Source: Trichobilharzia regenti | Lineage: Eukaryota; Platyhelminthes; Trematoda; Strigeidida; Schistosomatidae | Assembly (NCBI GenBank): GCA_944472135.2 | Contig: OX235265.1 | Coordinates: 47,217,459 to 47,281,458 of the forward strand | Length of the DNA stretch: 64,000 bases | Reading direction: 5' to 3' | Notes under the pieces: generated by a model | What the model was told of the DNA's origin: nothing | The model's database searches: none | What the model saw: the letters and a program-made list of their open reading frames with translations, nothing else | Shown here: piece by piece, positions 35,700 through 47,020 of the stretch | Position numbering within the stretch: the first letter of the stretch is position 1 | How the letters are laid out: each line of letters opens with the position of its first letter | Position numbers and translations under genes: made by a program

Positions 35700-36850
35700 A
35701 TACTGTTTTGAACGAAAAATGCTCCACTTCATTGCTAATGGAAACTGGTGTGCCTTAAGGCGCTGTACTCTCTTCATTCATTCTTTCTTCTTGCCTGACC
35801 TTCCATATTTTTGCAAAGCTAACTTTGTTAAATATGCCGATGATTGAACCATTTCTGTCCCTGTGGTTTCTGCATTGGTCTCCGTTAAAGGATCTTAAAC
35901 TGAATCCATTTAAATGTCATGCTGTTGATTTTAGTGACAGAGGCTAACGAGACTTGCGTGAACTGATTCAGTCGCATGATTCCTGTGTGTGATAGGGAGT
36001 AAATTGAATATCTCTCATATAGGTATCAGTTTCTCTTCAAACTTCCATTGGTAGTCTCATATCCTGTTGATTTCTAAGAATGCCATTTTCCCTTGACTTA
36101 CATAAACAAGTTGAAAGTTTCTAACATAACTAAACCTCTTCTCTTACAATTTTTTAATTCATGTATTCTACCCATTCTGCTTTATTGTTCATCATTATTG
36201 TTCCTTGGACTTCTCAAAAAAGACTTTGTCATATTACGTAGAAGATTGAAGACTGTAAGTAGGGTTAGTGGGGTGCTGCCTTTGACTCAGCTAACTGACA
36301 TTATTGTCAATAAGCAATTCAATTCTTGCAGGCATTCAGCTAAAGTTATCTTGCCTGATACTGAACATCCATCCTCATTATCCTCAACTTTCACCTTGTA
36401 CATTTTCGGGTAAAACCCGCGGAAACTTTATAAGAATTTATGCTCGTTTGGCCACTAAATATGAAAATTCTACCATTCCACCATATTTAGAACAGGATGT
36501 GTGTGAAGAGCAAGTCAAATGTCAAAAAGGAACTTGTAAACTTTTAAAATCAGTAATCTGAACTGTTAAGTCAGTATAAGCAAAGATTATTATTAGTAGT
36601 AGTACGTGTATTGTCTATGATATTATCTACTAATAATTCAATATGTTTCCAACAACATTCAGTTTATTGTGGTTTAATTATTAATATTATTATTAATATT
36701 ACTACTATTTTAAATTTTATGTATGTACTTAGTTATAAGAGGAGATGAATTGTTGTGATATGTATAAAAACGCCGAAAATTGCATTCTGTATAATTATTA
36801 TTTTTTGGAATAAAGGGATTATTATTATTAATATTATTGTTATTACTATT
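35700..36850 (+). pseudogene. CR1-like LINE, 3' part of the reverse transcriptase, broken
   Basis: The plus strand reads FVKYADD followed immediately by a stop near 35845 (RT motif C), then decayed thumb sequence. An open stretch at 36093-36413 carries TKPLLLQFFNSCILPILLYC, GLLKKDF and SRVSG, which align with the C-terminal part of the 11098-14386 element. After a one-base shift, 36304-36561 continues with SPCTFSGKTRGNFIRIYARL and PYLEQDVCEEQ. The 3' end near 36800 has GGAATAAAGG followed by ATT repeats, and a SINE A begins at 36857 directly after it. It is a 5'-truncated dead copy. Confidence 0.8.
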
Positions 36851-36856
36851 ACTATT

Positions 36857-37085
36857 GCGTCGGTGGCACAGCGGTTAGGACGTTCGCCGACCATGCACAT
36901 GGTCCGGGGTTCGATCCCCGGCCACCGACGCACTCCCAAACCTCGCTAAACCAGAAATAATCCTGGTAAAGAGGAAAGGTTGGGCATGAGGCTAGCAACC
37001 CCATCCTGTAAAAATAAACACTGCTACAGAAACTTCAAGCCGCTAGCTTGAGGTTCTATGATCCACTGGGAACGTGAAGGAAAAA
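36857..37085 (+). mobile_element. SINE family A, best preserved copy
   Basis: Bases 36857-36931 fold like a tRNA. A 7-base acceptor stem, GCGTCGG with CCGACGC, encloses an A-box-like TGGCACAGCGG and a T arm CCGGGGTTCGATCCCCGG. The body follows, then the tail ending GGGAACGTGAAGGAAAAATA. The head would act as an internal RNA polymerase III promoter. It has no recognisable functional anticodon loop, so I do not call it a tRNA gene. Confidence 0.85.
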
Positions 37086-37114
37086 TAAAATGAAGATATA
37101 TTCTTATTATTCAA

Positions 37115-37420
37115 GTATTGGTTCGCAGGGATTTCATTGATTGGTTACAGGATTTCATCATGAGCTGGCATTAGTTAGAGAACCATTAGAAAACCTGGGA
37201 GTACTGGACAACTGTTTAGTCAGTCTAGTTTGGCACTCTTGATCAGTACGCACCCACCGGGGTTTGGAACCCAGGACAGTGTGATCACAAGGCGAGCTCG
37301 TAGACCATTGAGCCACTGGGACCCGTTTCAATAGCTCATGAATTCTAACTTCTGCCAATTCACGACATAGCGCGACCCCTAGTCAATGTCTTCGGCAAGT
37401 ATTTGTCCTCATGTGGATGA
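37115..37420 (-). mobile_element. SINE family B, minus copy
   Basis: All parts are present, but the ribozyme core reads ATCAAGAG where CTGANGAG is needed and the GAAA is altered to TAAA, so the ribozyme is likely inactive. Confidence 0.7.
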
Positions 37421-37939
37421 TTCTGATGTAGTTGTGCTCTCTGACTTGGATGATTTATTTGCGAAACTTTCAATTTGAAGTATGCGCTAAAGTAGGCGTT
37501 GCCTAGTAGGGCAATGAAAGCTTGGCAAATAAACCATCCAGCTTAGCGAAATACAACTACATCAAAATAGTATTGTTATGTTCTATTCGAAACGTAAAGT
37601 AAATTTTAAGAGGAAAAAAAGAGTGAGAATAAATGATTCCACTTCATATTGGTATGATAGTTAAGGATTTAGCTACAAATATAACTAGAAACAACAGTTT
37701 CTTACTTGTTCTATGTATGGTCAAGATAACTTTGTCACTGAATCCACAATGAATGTAATTTACTCATCACTAAGTATATTCTAAATGTTATTACTAAGTT
37801 CTTTTCTTTGGTTACAAGCTAAGTAACACTGAAAACACAAACGTCGTAAGCCAGTGACAACGTTATAACTCTGTCATCCTAGTTCTAGACTTCACTTATA
37901 AGTATACATCTAAAACTTATAAAAGTTTGAAACACATTT
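37421..37939. other. No gene seen
   Basis: Bases 37430-37560 contain a loose inverted repeat around 'gatgatttatttgcgaa' and 'ttggcaaataaaccatcc'. No coding sequence. Confidence 0.45.
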
Positions 37940-38670
37940 ACGTTTGCTTAGTTATTGGCGATGAAGATTCCTAGCCAACATCAACAGCAGCAACAACAAC
38001 AGACAACAATCAGCATAAGTGGGAAGAACCTGAAAGAAACAACCTCCTTCACCTACCTAGGAAGCATCGTCTCAATTACAGGCGGAACTGACGAGGATAT
38101 CAAAGCCAGAATCGGAAAAGCAAGACAAGCTTTCATTACTCTCAAATCTGTGTGGAGGTCAACAGCACTCAGCATCAAAAATAAGATCCGGATTTTCAAC
38201 TCCAATGTAAAGTCAGTGCTACTATACGGATCAGAGACTTGGCCAGAGCGTCATAAAGAGCATCTCAAACAAACTTCAGACCTTCATTAACAGCTGTCTC
38301 CGCTCAATACTCAAGATCAGATGGCCAGAAAATATCAGCAACAGGGATCTCTGACAATGAGCGAACCAATCAGGAACTGATCGTGAAACAAATAGGCAGG
38401 AAGAAATGGAGATGGATTAACCATACGCTGAGGAAACCATCAAGTGACATCACTAGACAAGCCATTTCTCGAGTGGAACCCGAAAGGGAGGCGGCGAGTT
38501 GGTCGTCCAAGGGTGACTTGGAGGAGGTCATGCGAGGAGGAGATGAAAGCATGTGGACATACCTGGAGCAGGGTGAAAAAGTTGTCAGAAAACCGAAGGC
38601 AATGGAGGTGCTCAGCTGAAGCCCTATGTTCCTCTAGGATCTAAAGGATACAATAATAATAATATAATAA
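37940..38670 (+). pseudogene. RTE-like LINE, C-terminal third, broken
   Basis: This is the best preserved RTE-like coding tail in the window. Frame 37955-38290 has a CAG/CAA-coded glutamine run, then FTYLGSIVSITGGTDEDIKA, RIGKARQAFITLKSVWRSTA and KSVLLYGSETW. After a frameshift near 38270, two overlapping frames (38383-38619 and 38444-38644) carry KKWRWINHTLRK and GRPRVTWRRSCEEEMKACG. The 3' end is GAAGCCCTATGTTCCTCTAG followed by AATAATAATA. The reverse-transcriptase catalytic motifs lie upstream of the truncation and are absent. Copies at 22632-23165 and 60435-60770 are close relatives. Confidence 0.8.
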
Positions 38671-38881
38671 TAGTTACTGGTTTGCAATCTAATGACGTAT
38701 GACTTTCAACTTTTGTGATTCCACTTAGTTGTACATGAGAATAGATATTTATAGATAACAGAGAACAGAAATTGGGTTATGCTGTATATAGACAAAAGTC
38801 CAAGCTATTGAGTCATTGGATTCTGATACACTGATTGTATAGCATTGTATCCATCTTGCAACCTATTTTTTTAAATTTTAT

Positions 38882-39090
38882 AATTCCTTCACGTTCCTAG
38901 TGGAACATAGGGCTTCAGGCTAGAGGCTTACTGGATGGAGTTGCCAGCCGCCTCATGCCCAACCTCCGCTATTTACCAGTCTTCTTACTGGCTTAGCGAG
39001 GTAATGGAAGAGTGCGTTGGTGGCCTGGAATCGAACCCCGAACCACCTGTGTGGGTGGCGAGCATTCTGCCGCTGCGCCAACGACTCATC
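38882..39090 (-). mobile_element. SINE family A, minus copy
   Basis: The tail complement CCTTCACGTTCCTAGTGGAA, a body with a short deletion, and a tRNA-like head (about 39013-39088) are visible. Confidence 0.75.
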
Positions 39091-40910
39091 TTGTAACCTA
39101 GTGACCTTCAACACTATCCCTCTTAGAGTGATTATTATTATTATTAATAGTATTAACTGTTAATAGTAGTAGTGTGGTGGTGTAATACAGACTGTGTGTT
39201 CTAAAGGAATATAATTCCCACATATTCCCACAGTTCAATACTGCGTTAACAACAGAATACTATGTATATATTCAAACATCCTAATTCATGTCTTTTAATG
39301 TAGACCAAAGTCACACGCTCAGTGATGATTGATTAAAGAATGTAAACTGCATACATGTAAACAGTGGTTTGATCAGTGAAAAGTATATCTTGGCTTTCGC
39401 GTCTTGCCTTCTGCTCTGATACTAGTAGTGAATATATAAAATTACTTTAGTACAATAAACGAAGTTCCACAAAATAAGCATTAATCAACCTGAATTTTTG
39501 TAGCATTCTGAATTTTCTCTGACATTCTTATTTGGAATTTAAACTGAAATTGAGTTCATTGGCTGAATGAGTTGAATAATCTCTCATCCAGGTCGTTATT
39601 TCTACCAAGTCAAGCTTATCTGCGATTCTCAAATATGCAGCATAAATTGACTTCCAGGTAGCTTTAAAACCAAACTTACATTAGTTATGGTACTATTTAA
39701 TGCCAAACAGCATGAAACAACTGTCTGATTGTATTCCTAGATTCTTCGGCATCGTGTAACCACTTCATTTTTATTTGTTTATTTATTTTTTGGTGAGATT
39801 ACTTTCAGGGTTATTAAATCTCTTAGCAAATGTAAAGTCTGATAAGTCGAAACAGTCCTACAGTGAGTCAATCGCTAGTCGGAATGACTAATTGGTAATA
39901 TCTCTGGATGATATGGGGTTTGAGTCGTTGAGAAGACTTAATTCCTTCCACTCTTGCAGATAGGCAACTTGTAATGACAAGTTTCAAAAAGCACAAAACT
40001 AGAGTGTATGGCTTACCATTGATTGCTTCCAGTCGTCTAGCATCATTTTTATACTAAAATAAGTAGGAGACCTTTTAGATATGAGTGTCTCAGTCAATAC
40101 TCATCTGTAATTTTGAACTTCTAATCCAGATCGATATCTTGTGTTGGTTGTAAGTGTGACAGCTTTTACTGTTAGATATCTGTCGAATTAGGAGTATATA
40201 TGTGGGTTGTTCCTGATGGAATTAGTTCCGAAATTATTAAATTACATAAGTGACGCTTCGACTCTCTGAGATAGTTTTATGTTGACAGACTACTATTCAT
40301 GTAATATGCGACGATTAAAGATAGAATTTCATGGCTTTCCTGGGTCGCCACAAGATTCGAACCAGCAGCCTTTGAATTACTAGTCTGGTGATCTTCTACC
40401 TGATCCATGAAACCTAACGGCCAACTAGGTGGTCATTTCATTGCGGTCACCATGGATGAACCCTAGTGTCGTGCGGATGAACAATAGGTTGCTGTCCGAT
40501 GGACAGAGCGCCAGACCAATAATTCACAGGTCGTAGGTTGGAGTCTTACCTTGACCCTGAATTTCTGTTCATCTCCAGTCACTATTTACTGTATTAATTC
40601 TCACAAAACAAAGAATACCTTAAAACAATCAGTTTACACGTATAATCCACTACAACAGATTGTCAGTCATTAATTCAGAAATAAAGCCGCATATTTCAAT
40701 ATTCATTAATGCAGATTTGCATTTCAAAGAGGAGAAAAGTTTGTCTTTCTAGGATGAAAGTCCATCTAGTTGATGACCGTTATTTGGCACAAAGTATATA
40801 GAATCCCACAGACTTAAATCATTTCATTGAGCTAGGATAATTGAAAAAATAAGTTCTTTTCTTTTATCATCATTTTTTGCGTTCTCGGCGAAACGTCAGA
40901 CTTCAAGCTT
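39091..40910. other. No gene seen; possible tRNA-like remnants
   Basis: Bases 40330-40410 ('gattcgaaccagcagcc') and 40495-40550 ('ggacagagcgccagacc', 'gtaggttggagtc') look like weak tRNA-derived heads. They belong to no family I could define. The remainder is featureless. Confidence 0.4.
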
Positions 40911-41200
40911 GAGTCTGATTGGTGGATGTTGACTAGCAAAGGATAACACTTTAGCGTTTGAAACTATGGGCACTGGGTTCGAGCCTCAGTGCGGGGAACA
41001 TCATCACTCACTGGGAAATGCAGGTACGTCCAGATGAGGAGTCACAAATAGGACGAAATGCATATCTTGGATTCCACTGCTAGTCACCATTCACCAATTA
41101 AATTGTAATTAAATGACCAGACATCGTCGACGCATCTGCACAAGAAGCCGACATGTCAACCCGAGACCGAGCACTTCGGTCCAACCAATCGATGGGAAAA
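40911..41200 (+). mobile_element. Sm-alpha-like SINE (family C)
   Basis: The order matches the schistosome Sm-alpha repeat as I know it: a tRNA-derived head (40950-41005, GGGTTCGAGCCTC), 'actcactgggaaatgcaggt', a hammerhead-like section (41029-41071) and 'gattccactgctagtcacc'. Copies are also at 44048-44285, 51300-51620, 52960-53440 and 58860-59010. Confidence 0.75.
41029..41071 (+). ncRNA. Hammerhead-like motif, core altered (likely inactive)
   Basis: Stem I TCCAG pairs imperfectly with TTGGA, followed by ATGAGGA where CTGANGA is required, stem II with mismatches, GAAA, and a short stem III. The first core base is A instead of C, which removes the C3-G8 pair known to be essential. Confidence 0.6.
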
Positions 41201-41390
41201 TCTAAAATTCAAGCTTTAGCTTTGAAGTTTCAGTAACAGTGGAGTTTCATTTTATTTAGTAGGACTTTCTAACCCATCTAAACTGGACTTAGCACTGACT
41301 CAGTAAGATTTAGAAGTGTGTCGACTGAGAATCCAGCCTGGACGACTTGTGTAGTTGGCGAGCATTTAACACCGTTGAACCACTGATTTA
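41201..41390 (-). mobile_element. SINE family A, decayed minus copy
   Basis: 'caagctttagctttgaagtt', the body, and a decayed head with 'gttggcgagcatttaacacc' identify it. Confidence 0.55.
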
Positions 41391-41910
41391 CCTTTTAAAT
41401 CAACAGTTCTTATGATCAATAACTTGTAGTTTATGAAATCTGTAAACCAGTTTTTTGATGAAATGATAATAAGCTTGAGATTATTGTTTACAAGACAGTA
41501 TAGTTCATATGTACAACTTTTTAAAACACTAGATCAAATCCAGAACATGTAGGATTACAGCTTAGTATGTTGAAACAATCATTAATAATTTGGCACTGTC
41601 TATTAAAGTCTGTCAATGATGTGTGTGTGTTGTCCGAACTAACATGCCCCTTTTTTAAACTGAATTATACTAAACACGCTTTTATTCAAGGAAGATATAT
41701 TTCTTTTCAACGACTTCATTCTGAAACTGTACATTCGTATTTATATTATGGGAAAAGGCATTAAGTGACACTAGAAATTGCGAATTATGTTAGAATAAAT
41801 AATTTAACTAATTGGGTAGGTGATACTTTGCGTTTCTCTGTAAAACAGCTACAAGAGTACACTTAGGGTATAGTAAGATCTGTATTTACACTATCGGGAA
41901 TCATTTTGTT
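41391..41910. other. No gene seen
   Basis: No supported feature. Confidence 0.45.
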
Positions 41911-42135
41911 TTAATGATATTACGTGGTCGGAGGCAATCGGCCACAGGAAGCCTTCGACCTAAGTTTCGTGCTAGTTGGCCCTCACCAGTCAGCAAGGCA
42001 GGCGTATCTGCAACCTTGAAGGAACTGATATCCCTTCTGAGATTTCGAAACCGTGTCACCCAGTGGTGTAGTCAGAGACGTCAGAGGTTCAAGGCTTCCA
42101 GCGGTCGATTGCCTCCAACTATCTAATATCATCAA
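41911..42135. repeat. 225-bp fold-back (MITE-like) element
   Basis: About 50 bases at each end pair imperfectly: the left starts 'ttaatgatatta' and the right ends 'taatatcatcaa', with the shared core GGAGGCAATCG and its complement. The interior is clearly GC-richer than the surroundings. The two overlapping frames on opposite strands are a consequence of this composition. It could be a small non-autonomous DNA transposon, but no transposase or second copy is visible. Confidence 0.5.
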
Positions 42136-42655
42136 ATCAATGTGCGCCATGAATGGTGAGCTACCTAGAATGGTGGCCTGATTGCAAACCTGACTGATAG
42201 AATTCAGTCTGCACCAAACAAAAGGATTAGACACATCCCACAAGTTACTAACAATAGGGTCCAATCATTTAGTTGTAATTTTTTATTGACGCGTTTATTA
42301 TTAAGAAAAGGCTTATTTGCAACCATCAGTAGGAGATAGATACACTTCGTCTTTCAGATTAAAACTGCTGAGTCAATGAAGAGTTAGGTACTTCATTGAA
42401 AATTCAACCTTTTCCATTCATGCCTTCATCTAACCTGATCTTTCGTTCCTTGTATATTTTTTAGAGTTATCCTGTTTCGTGATTGCATACAGAATGAGTG
42501 GTTATTGTCTAACCGATATGATATTGTGTATTGGGATTTTATATTAAAAAATTCATTCATGATGACAGTAATGACAAATATGTAGTTAGGGAACATGTGT
42601 GTCAGTAAAGAAAACTCTCTGTGTAACTTCACTTTATAGCTGTCTGCATTGATAC
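42136..42655. other. No gene seen
   Basis: No supported feature. Confidence 0.45.
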
Positions 42656-42860
42656 TTCAGTGGTAAAATATTCATCAACCACAAAAGTGCTTCGGGGTTC
42701 GATCGCCCACCAATGCACTCCTAAACCCCATCTAGTAAGTAGTCAGCCCGCTAAAGAGAGAAGATATGACGTTAAGATACCAACGCAATCCACTGCTACT
42801 GAAACTTCATAGCTCAAGCTTGAAGCTCTACATTCCATATGGGACATAAAAAGAATACAA
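42656..42860 (+). mobile_element. SINE family A, decayed plus copy
   Basis: The head is partly lost but keeps CGGGGTTCGATCGCCC. The body and the tail GAAGCTCTACATTCCATATG are recognisable. Confidence 0.6.
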
Positions 42861-42964
42861 CGCAATATTCAATATAATAACTCCAAGGCTGTGCACTTAT
42901 TTAGGGAGATTATATATACACCCTTAATTGACTTAACAAGATCAGAGGTTATTGTCAACTGATA

Positions 42965-43220
42965 CCAAAATAGATAACAATATGGAAGTACTGGACAGAT
43001 GTTACGCCCTAGTCTTGGACTCTTCACAGTACGCACCCACCACCAGGGTTCGAACCCAGGGCCTTTTGATTTCAATGAAAGCTATCGGCTTCTGGGTTCA
43101 AACCCCGATGGATGCGTACCATGAAGAGTCCCAAGCCAGGCTGACGAAACAGTCATCCAGTACTCCCAGGTTTGCCAATGGTTCTCTAAATAAATCCCTA
43201 CAAAACCAACACATGCAAAA
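42965..43220. mobile_element. SINE family B inverted pair
   Basis: A minus copy (about 42972-43070) meets a plus copy (about 43090-43220) inside the tRNA-like head. The plus copy has GACGAAACAG of the hammerhead but ATGAAGAG instead of CTGANGAG. Confidence 0.65.
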
Positions 43221-43597
43221 TAACAATATGTGGAAAATAGTGAATAATCTTACATAATCAATAAGGGGTTGACAACAAATTAGTTAAGTGATGACTCATC
43301 GCATAGGAATAATTGATAGGGAACAAAAGAACAATGAATTGAAAAATGAGTTCAAGTAAAAAGGAGTACATAGAGTTTACTTCAAAACGCTTTAGGAAAA
43401 GAAAATTCCCACTAAGGCCAAAGTAGTAGAAGAGTCTGAATAAAAAGAATTTCTAAACACAATGTTCAGATGTTTCCTTAAGGATTGCTCAAGTTCCCGC
43501 TGTATAAAGAAGCTTAGGAAGAAATCTTTCAGAATGCACTTTAATTATCACTTTCAATGAAGTCATTTGTAATTACGCTACAGGGGAATATTTCACT
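43221..43597. other. No gene seen
   Basis: No supported feature. Confidence 0.45.
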
Positions 43598-43825
43598 TTT
43601 TTTTCCTTCATGTTCCCAGTGGAACATAGGGCTTCAAGCTAGTGGCTTGAAGTTTCTGTAGCAGTGTTTATTTCATACTTTAACTGATGAAGAGTCCCAA
43701 ACTAGGACGAAACAGCTGTCCAGTACTTTCAGGTTTTCCAGTGGTTCTCTTACCGATGCCAGCTCATGATGAAATCCTGTAACCAATCAGACAAAATCCC
43801 TACAAACCAATACTTGAAAAGTTCA
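43598..43825. mobile_element. Chimeric SINE: family A 3' end (minus) joined to family B tail (plus)
   Basis: Bases 43598-43677 are the minus-strand tail and body of SINE A. From about 43681 the plus strand reads the SINE-B hammerhead onward ('actaggacgaaacagctg') to the family tail near 43825. Stem I on the 5' side was replaced at the junction. Confidence 0.65.
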
Positions 43826-44047
43826 AATGTTTAAGAAAATGCAACAACTTTATACACCTTTTATCACTTCATCAATTTAATGATAAGAATGGTAGGTTGA
43901 TTCGCTTCTAATAACCCTGCTATACTTCCTCATTTCCTTCAAAAAACTCATAACAGTAAGTTAAACCCTATTCGAAAATAGACATGAGTACACACTGCCA
44001 TTCAGAGATGTAATAGGATAATTCGAATAACATGAAACAGAATTTAA

Positions 44048-44285
44048 TTGGTGGATGGTGACTATTAGTAGAATCCAGGATGCGCATTTCGTCCTATTTC
44101 GGACTCGTCACTGGATGTACCTGCATTTCCCAGTGAGTGATGATGTTCCCCGCACTGAGGCTCGAACCCACTGCTCATAGTTTTAAACGCCAAAACGTTA
44201 TCCACTAGGCCACTCGGGCCGACATATCAACCTGAGACTGAGCACTTCGGTCCAATCAATCGATGGGAAAATCTAAAATTCAACT
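44048..44285 (-). mobile_element. Sm-alpha-like SINE (family C), minus copy
   Basis: It has the same segments as 40911-41200 in reverse. The hammerhead section at 44074-44115 keeps stem I TCCAG/CTGGA, stem II, GAAA and the TGCGCA palindrome, but the core reads GTGACGA, losing C3. The tRNA-like head is at about 44155-44220. Confidence 0.75.
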
Positions 44286-45189
44286 AAAATGTGAAATAGA
44301 GTTTAAAAATTAAAGACAAACATTTGGATAGATGGAAAATAAAACAATCTAGTGAATTTAAACAGACTGTAACCCATTTCGATTGAAGCTCAAGATGGCA
44401 AATTTGTGTCATTGAGACCAGAGATCACTTTTCCTCTCTTCAAATAAATTTAAAGAGTTAAACACTTAATCAAATCGACACTTAAGTGAATGTAAAATAG
44501 TCATGGTTAGTTACTAAGCTTACACACCATCTTCTCAATGCTTAGTGATGACTTCAGTTGTATTGTAACTATTTCCATTTTTTTTTGCGTTTTTCATCGT
44601 CTTAAGCCACAAAGACAAGAAAAAAACCCAAAAGGGAAATGTAGTTAGAGCAACATAGAAACACCATAAAAAAAAAGATTCATTCTATCAATTTATCTCA
44701 AATTACTCTTCTTTATGTGTATAAACACGTAAATAAATGCCTAGACTGTGTTACATAATCACAACTACAAACTGTTATAGGTCAGTTCATGTAATGAGTA
44801 GTTAGTTTAAGTAACCAACTAATCGATTAACTATGAAAATCATTAGGTCACCATCACTTGTACACTTACCTTGGTAACAGTCGATAAGGAACATACATTG
44901 GCAATGATCTACAGTTAGTTGATAATGCAATCCAGTTCATTTAATGTGAAACAATGTGTGTGTATATGTGTTGTCTTTTAGTGGTGCCTCTTTCTCCCCC
45001 TTAGATACTCTAAAAAGTAATTTAGATAAATGTGATTGCATCTTGAACCCATGAATCACTACACAGATACATACATACATACATACAAAGAGTTAAACCG
45101 ATGAAGTTCGTTGTTACCATTAGTCAAAACCGTTTAGTTTTCATCTCATACGAATGAGCATATTTGATTACTTTCATTGACAAATTTGG
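44286..45189. other. No gene seen
   Basis: AT-rich, with (ATAC)n near 45066-45088. Confidence 0.45.
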
Positions 45190-45335
45190 CCAAGAGTTGA
45201 CATCAGTTAAAGAACCATTGGAAAATCTGTAGTACTCTTCGTTAGTACGTATCCAGTGGAGTTGGAACCTAGAACTTTCTGGTTACAAGGTCAGTTTGAA
45301 GACCATCCAGCCAATGGGAACCATTGATTTAACCA
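45190..45335 (-). mobile_element. SINE family B fragment
   Basis: Has 'ttgacatcagttaaagaacc', 'agtacgtatccagtgg' and a decayed tRNA-like head. The ribozyme section is deleted. Confidence 0.6.
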
Positions 45336-45987
45336 GGTAGATAGACTTTAGTGCATAGGAGTGATGATTAGTCCTGAAATAAGACGTGAAGTCAGTAATT
45401 TCGGTTTTCTTAAAGGGAAGTGTAGTGGAACTTCACATTCTCGAATTGCGCAAATTTCAAGTCGTAAATTAATCTGTAAACCGAGAATTTAATCGAATGT
45501 ATTTCCATTTTGCCAAAGTAGATAGACAAAACTGGGGTGATTTTAATTTATTCAGCTCCACGAGCAAAGTCAAACTAGACACGCTATTGATGAGCTTCAC
45601 CTCAGACAAGCGAAATGACCATTCAGTGTTTAAATCCCTCGATCTGGCTAGCTGGTGGCTAATAAGCACTTTTGTTTGACGTCAGTGGCATCCAACTACT
45701 GCAGTCAACCAATTGGTAGTACATACCATTAGGTATTTGTACTTAACTTAATGGTAAGCATTATGAACTTCTTGTTTTATGACAATCCACTGAGTCGTTT
45801 AGATAAGCTTAAATCTTGAATGGCTCCAAAGTGTTCTAATTAGACAAAGATCCTCCTTTTTAGTTATATGATGTTTTCTTTTTTTAGGTGAATGGTTTAA
45901 CTGTGAAACTTTCATTGTCCTTTTGGATAACATCTTCGATATCAACGAATACACGTAAGGTAAACATTTCATGCATGAAGAGTACTC
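45336..45987. other. No gene seen
   Basis: Small frames on both strands overlap each other and show no domain. Confidence 0.45.
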
Positions 45988-45991
45988 AAAC

Positions 45992-46156
45992 TGTGGTGAG
46001 CGCTGGCTGTTAGCCAAAATTGGTGGACAGTAATTTACGTCAGTGTTTATGTCCCCAATATTGGTCGTGAGAAAAATGAGAACAAAGGCTTTGCGTGGAT
46101 GGATACAGTTAACATATAGATGATCTGTTGCCTGGCCCTTGTCTTCTGTTGATACA
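45992..46156 (+). mobile_element. Internally deleted LTR copy (165 bp)
   Basis: It starts TGTGGTGAGCG and ends TGTTGATACA, both matching the termini of the LTR family, and is flanked by AAAC on both sides (45988-45991 and 46157-46160). The middle, including the TATA-like part, is missing. Confidence 0.7.
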
Positions 46157-46329
46157 AAACCTCACGTCACACTGAAGTTGGTGCTCAAAATTTTGCCCGA
46201 CAGGATAATGAAGCCTTGGTTGAACCGCCTAGCTTAGAGGGTACAGCAACGCTAAAAAAACATGCAGTCGAGATTCTAGTCCCCTATGTAAACAACATAG
46301 TGGCTAACAGGAGACTCAAGAAAATTCGT

Positions 46330-46450
46330 TTTGTCCTATTTACGATCAGTCAGCCGCGTGTACTTGCATATCTAGAGAGTACTGGGGTCCCCGAAGAGAC
46401 TCGAACCTAATGCACACAGTTTCAAGTGTAATCAGAGACTAAGCATTCTA
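46330..46450 (-). mobile_element. Sm-alpha-like SINE fragment, decayed
   Basis: Recognised from 'attcgttttgtcctattta' (hammerhead complement) and 'gagactcgaacctaatgcac' (head). Confidence 0.45.
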
Positions 46451-46789
46451 GTCCAACAAGAAATTTAAAATAACTTCAGCTTTGAGTAACAGTTTGGATT
46501 ATAAACAAATTGGTAATATTCAGTATGTAATAGAAGATTACCATACAGAAAGAATGTAAATATCTGAAGTAAACACATCTAAGAATGAAAAGTAGTATGA
46601 GTCGTTAAACGTAAAGAATTCAATTTAAATTTCGTTGCTAAAGCAACATCAACCAGAGAAGTATTGGAAGGTAAACACAAGTGAACTCATGTTCTATGTC
46701 AGTCTTGGAACTCTTCACCAACATGCACCAAAGAACTTCGGGTGGTTCGGTTTTTAAACTGTTGTGTCGCTACTCAACTGCAAATTTTT
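46451..46789. other. No gene seen
   Basis: No supported feature. Confidence 0.4.
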
Positions 46790-47020
46790 CTTCATTCCTT
46801 TACGTTCCAAATGGAATATAGGGCTTCAAGCTTTAGTTGTGAAGTTTCAGTAGCGGGGGGAGGGGAATTTTTTGGATGGTAGCTAGCTTCATACCCATCA
46901 TTTCTTATTGACCATGTTTACTACCCGATAAGCGATGTTTAAGAGTATATCAGCCAGAAACTAAAGTAAGAGCACGTGAATGATCGGTGAGTAGTTTACT
47001 AATGAATCACTGACGCACTC
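46790..47020 (-). mobile_element. SINE family A, decayed minus copy
   Basis: The tail complement CCTTTACGTTCC, 'agggcttcaagctttag', a G-rich insertion near 46853-46866 and a decayed head are visible. Confidence 0.55.

Noticed and set aside
36857..36931. Possible genuine tRNA gene
   Set aside because: It has a good acceptor stem and T arm, but no standard anticodon loop. It is fused to a SINE body and recurs many times in the window.
41914..42264. Two opposed frames of 70 and 93 residues
   Set aside because: They reflect the GC-rich fold-back element, with no protein family signature.
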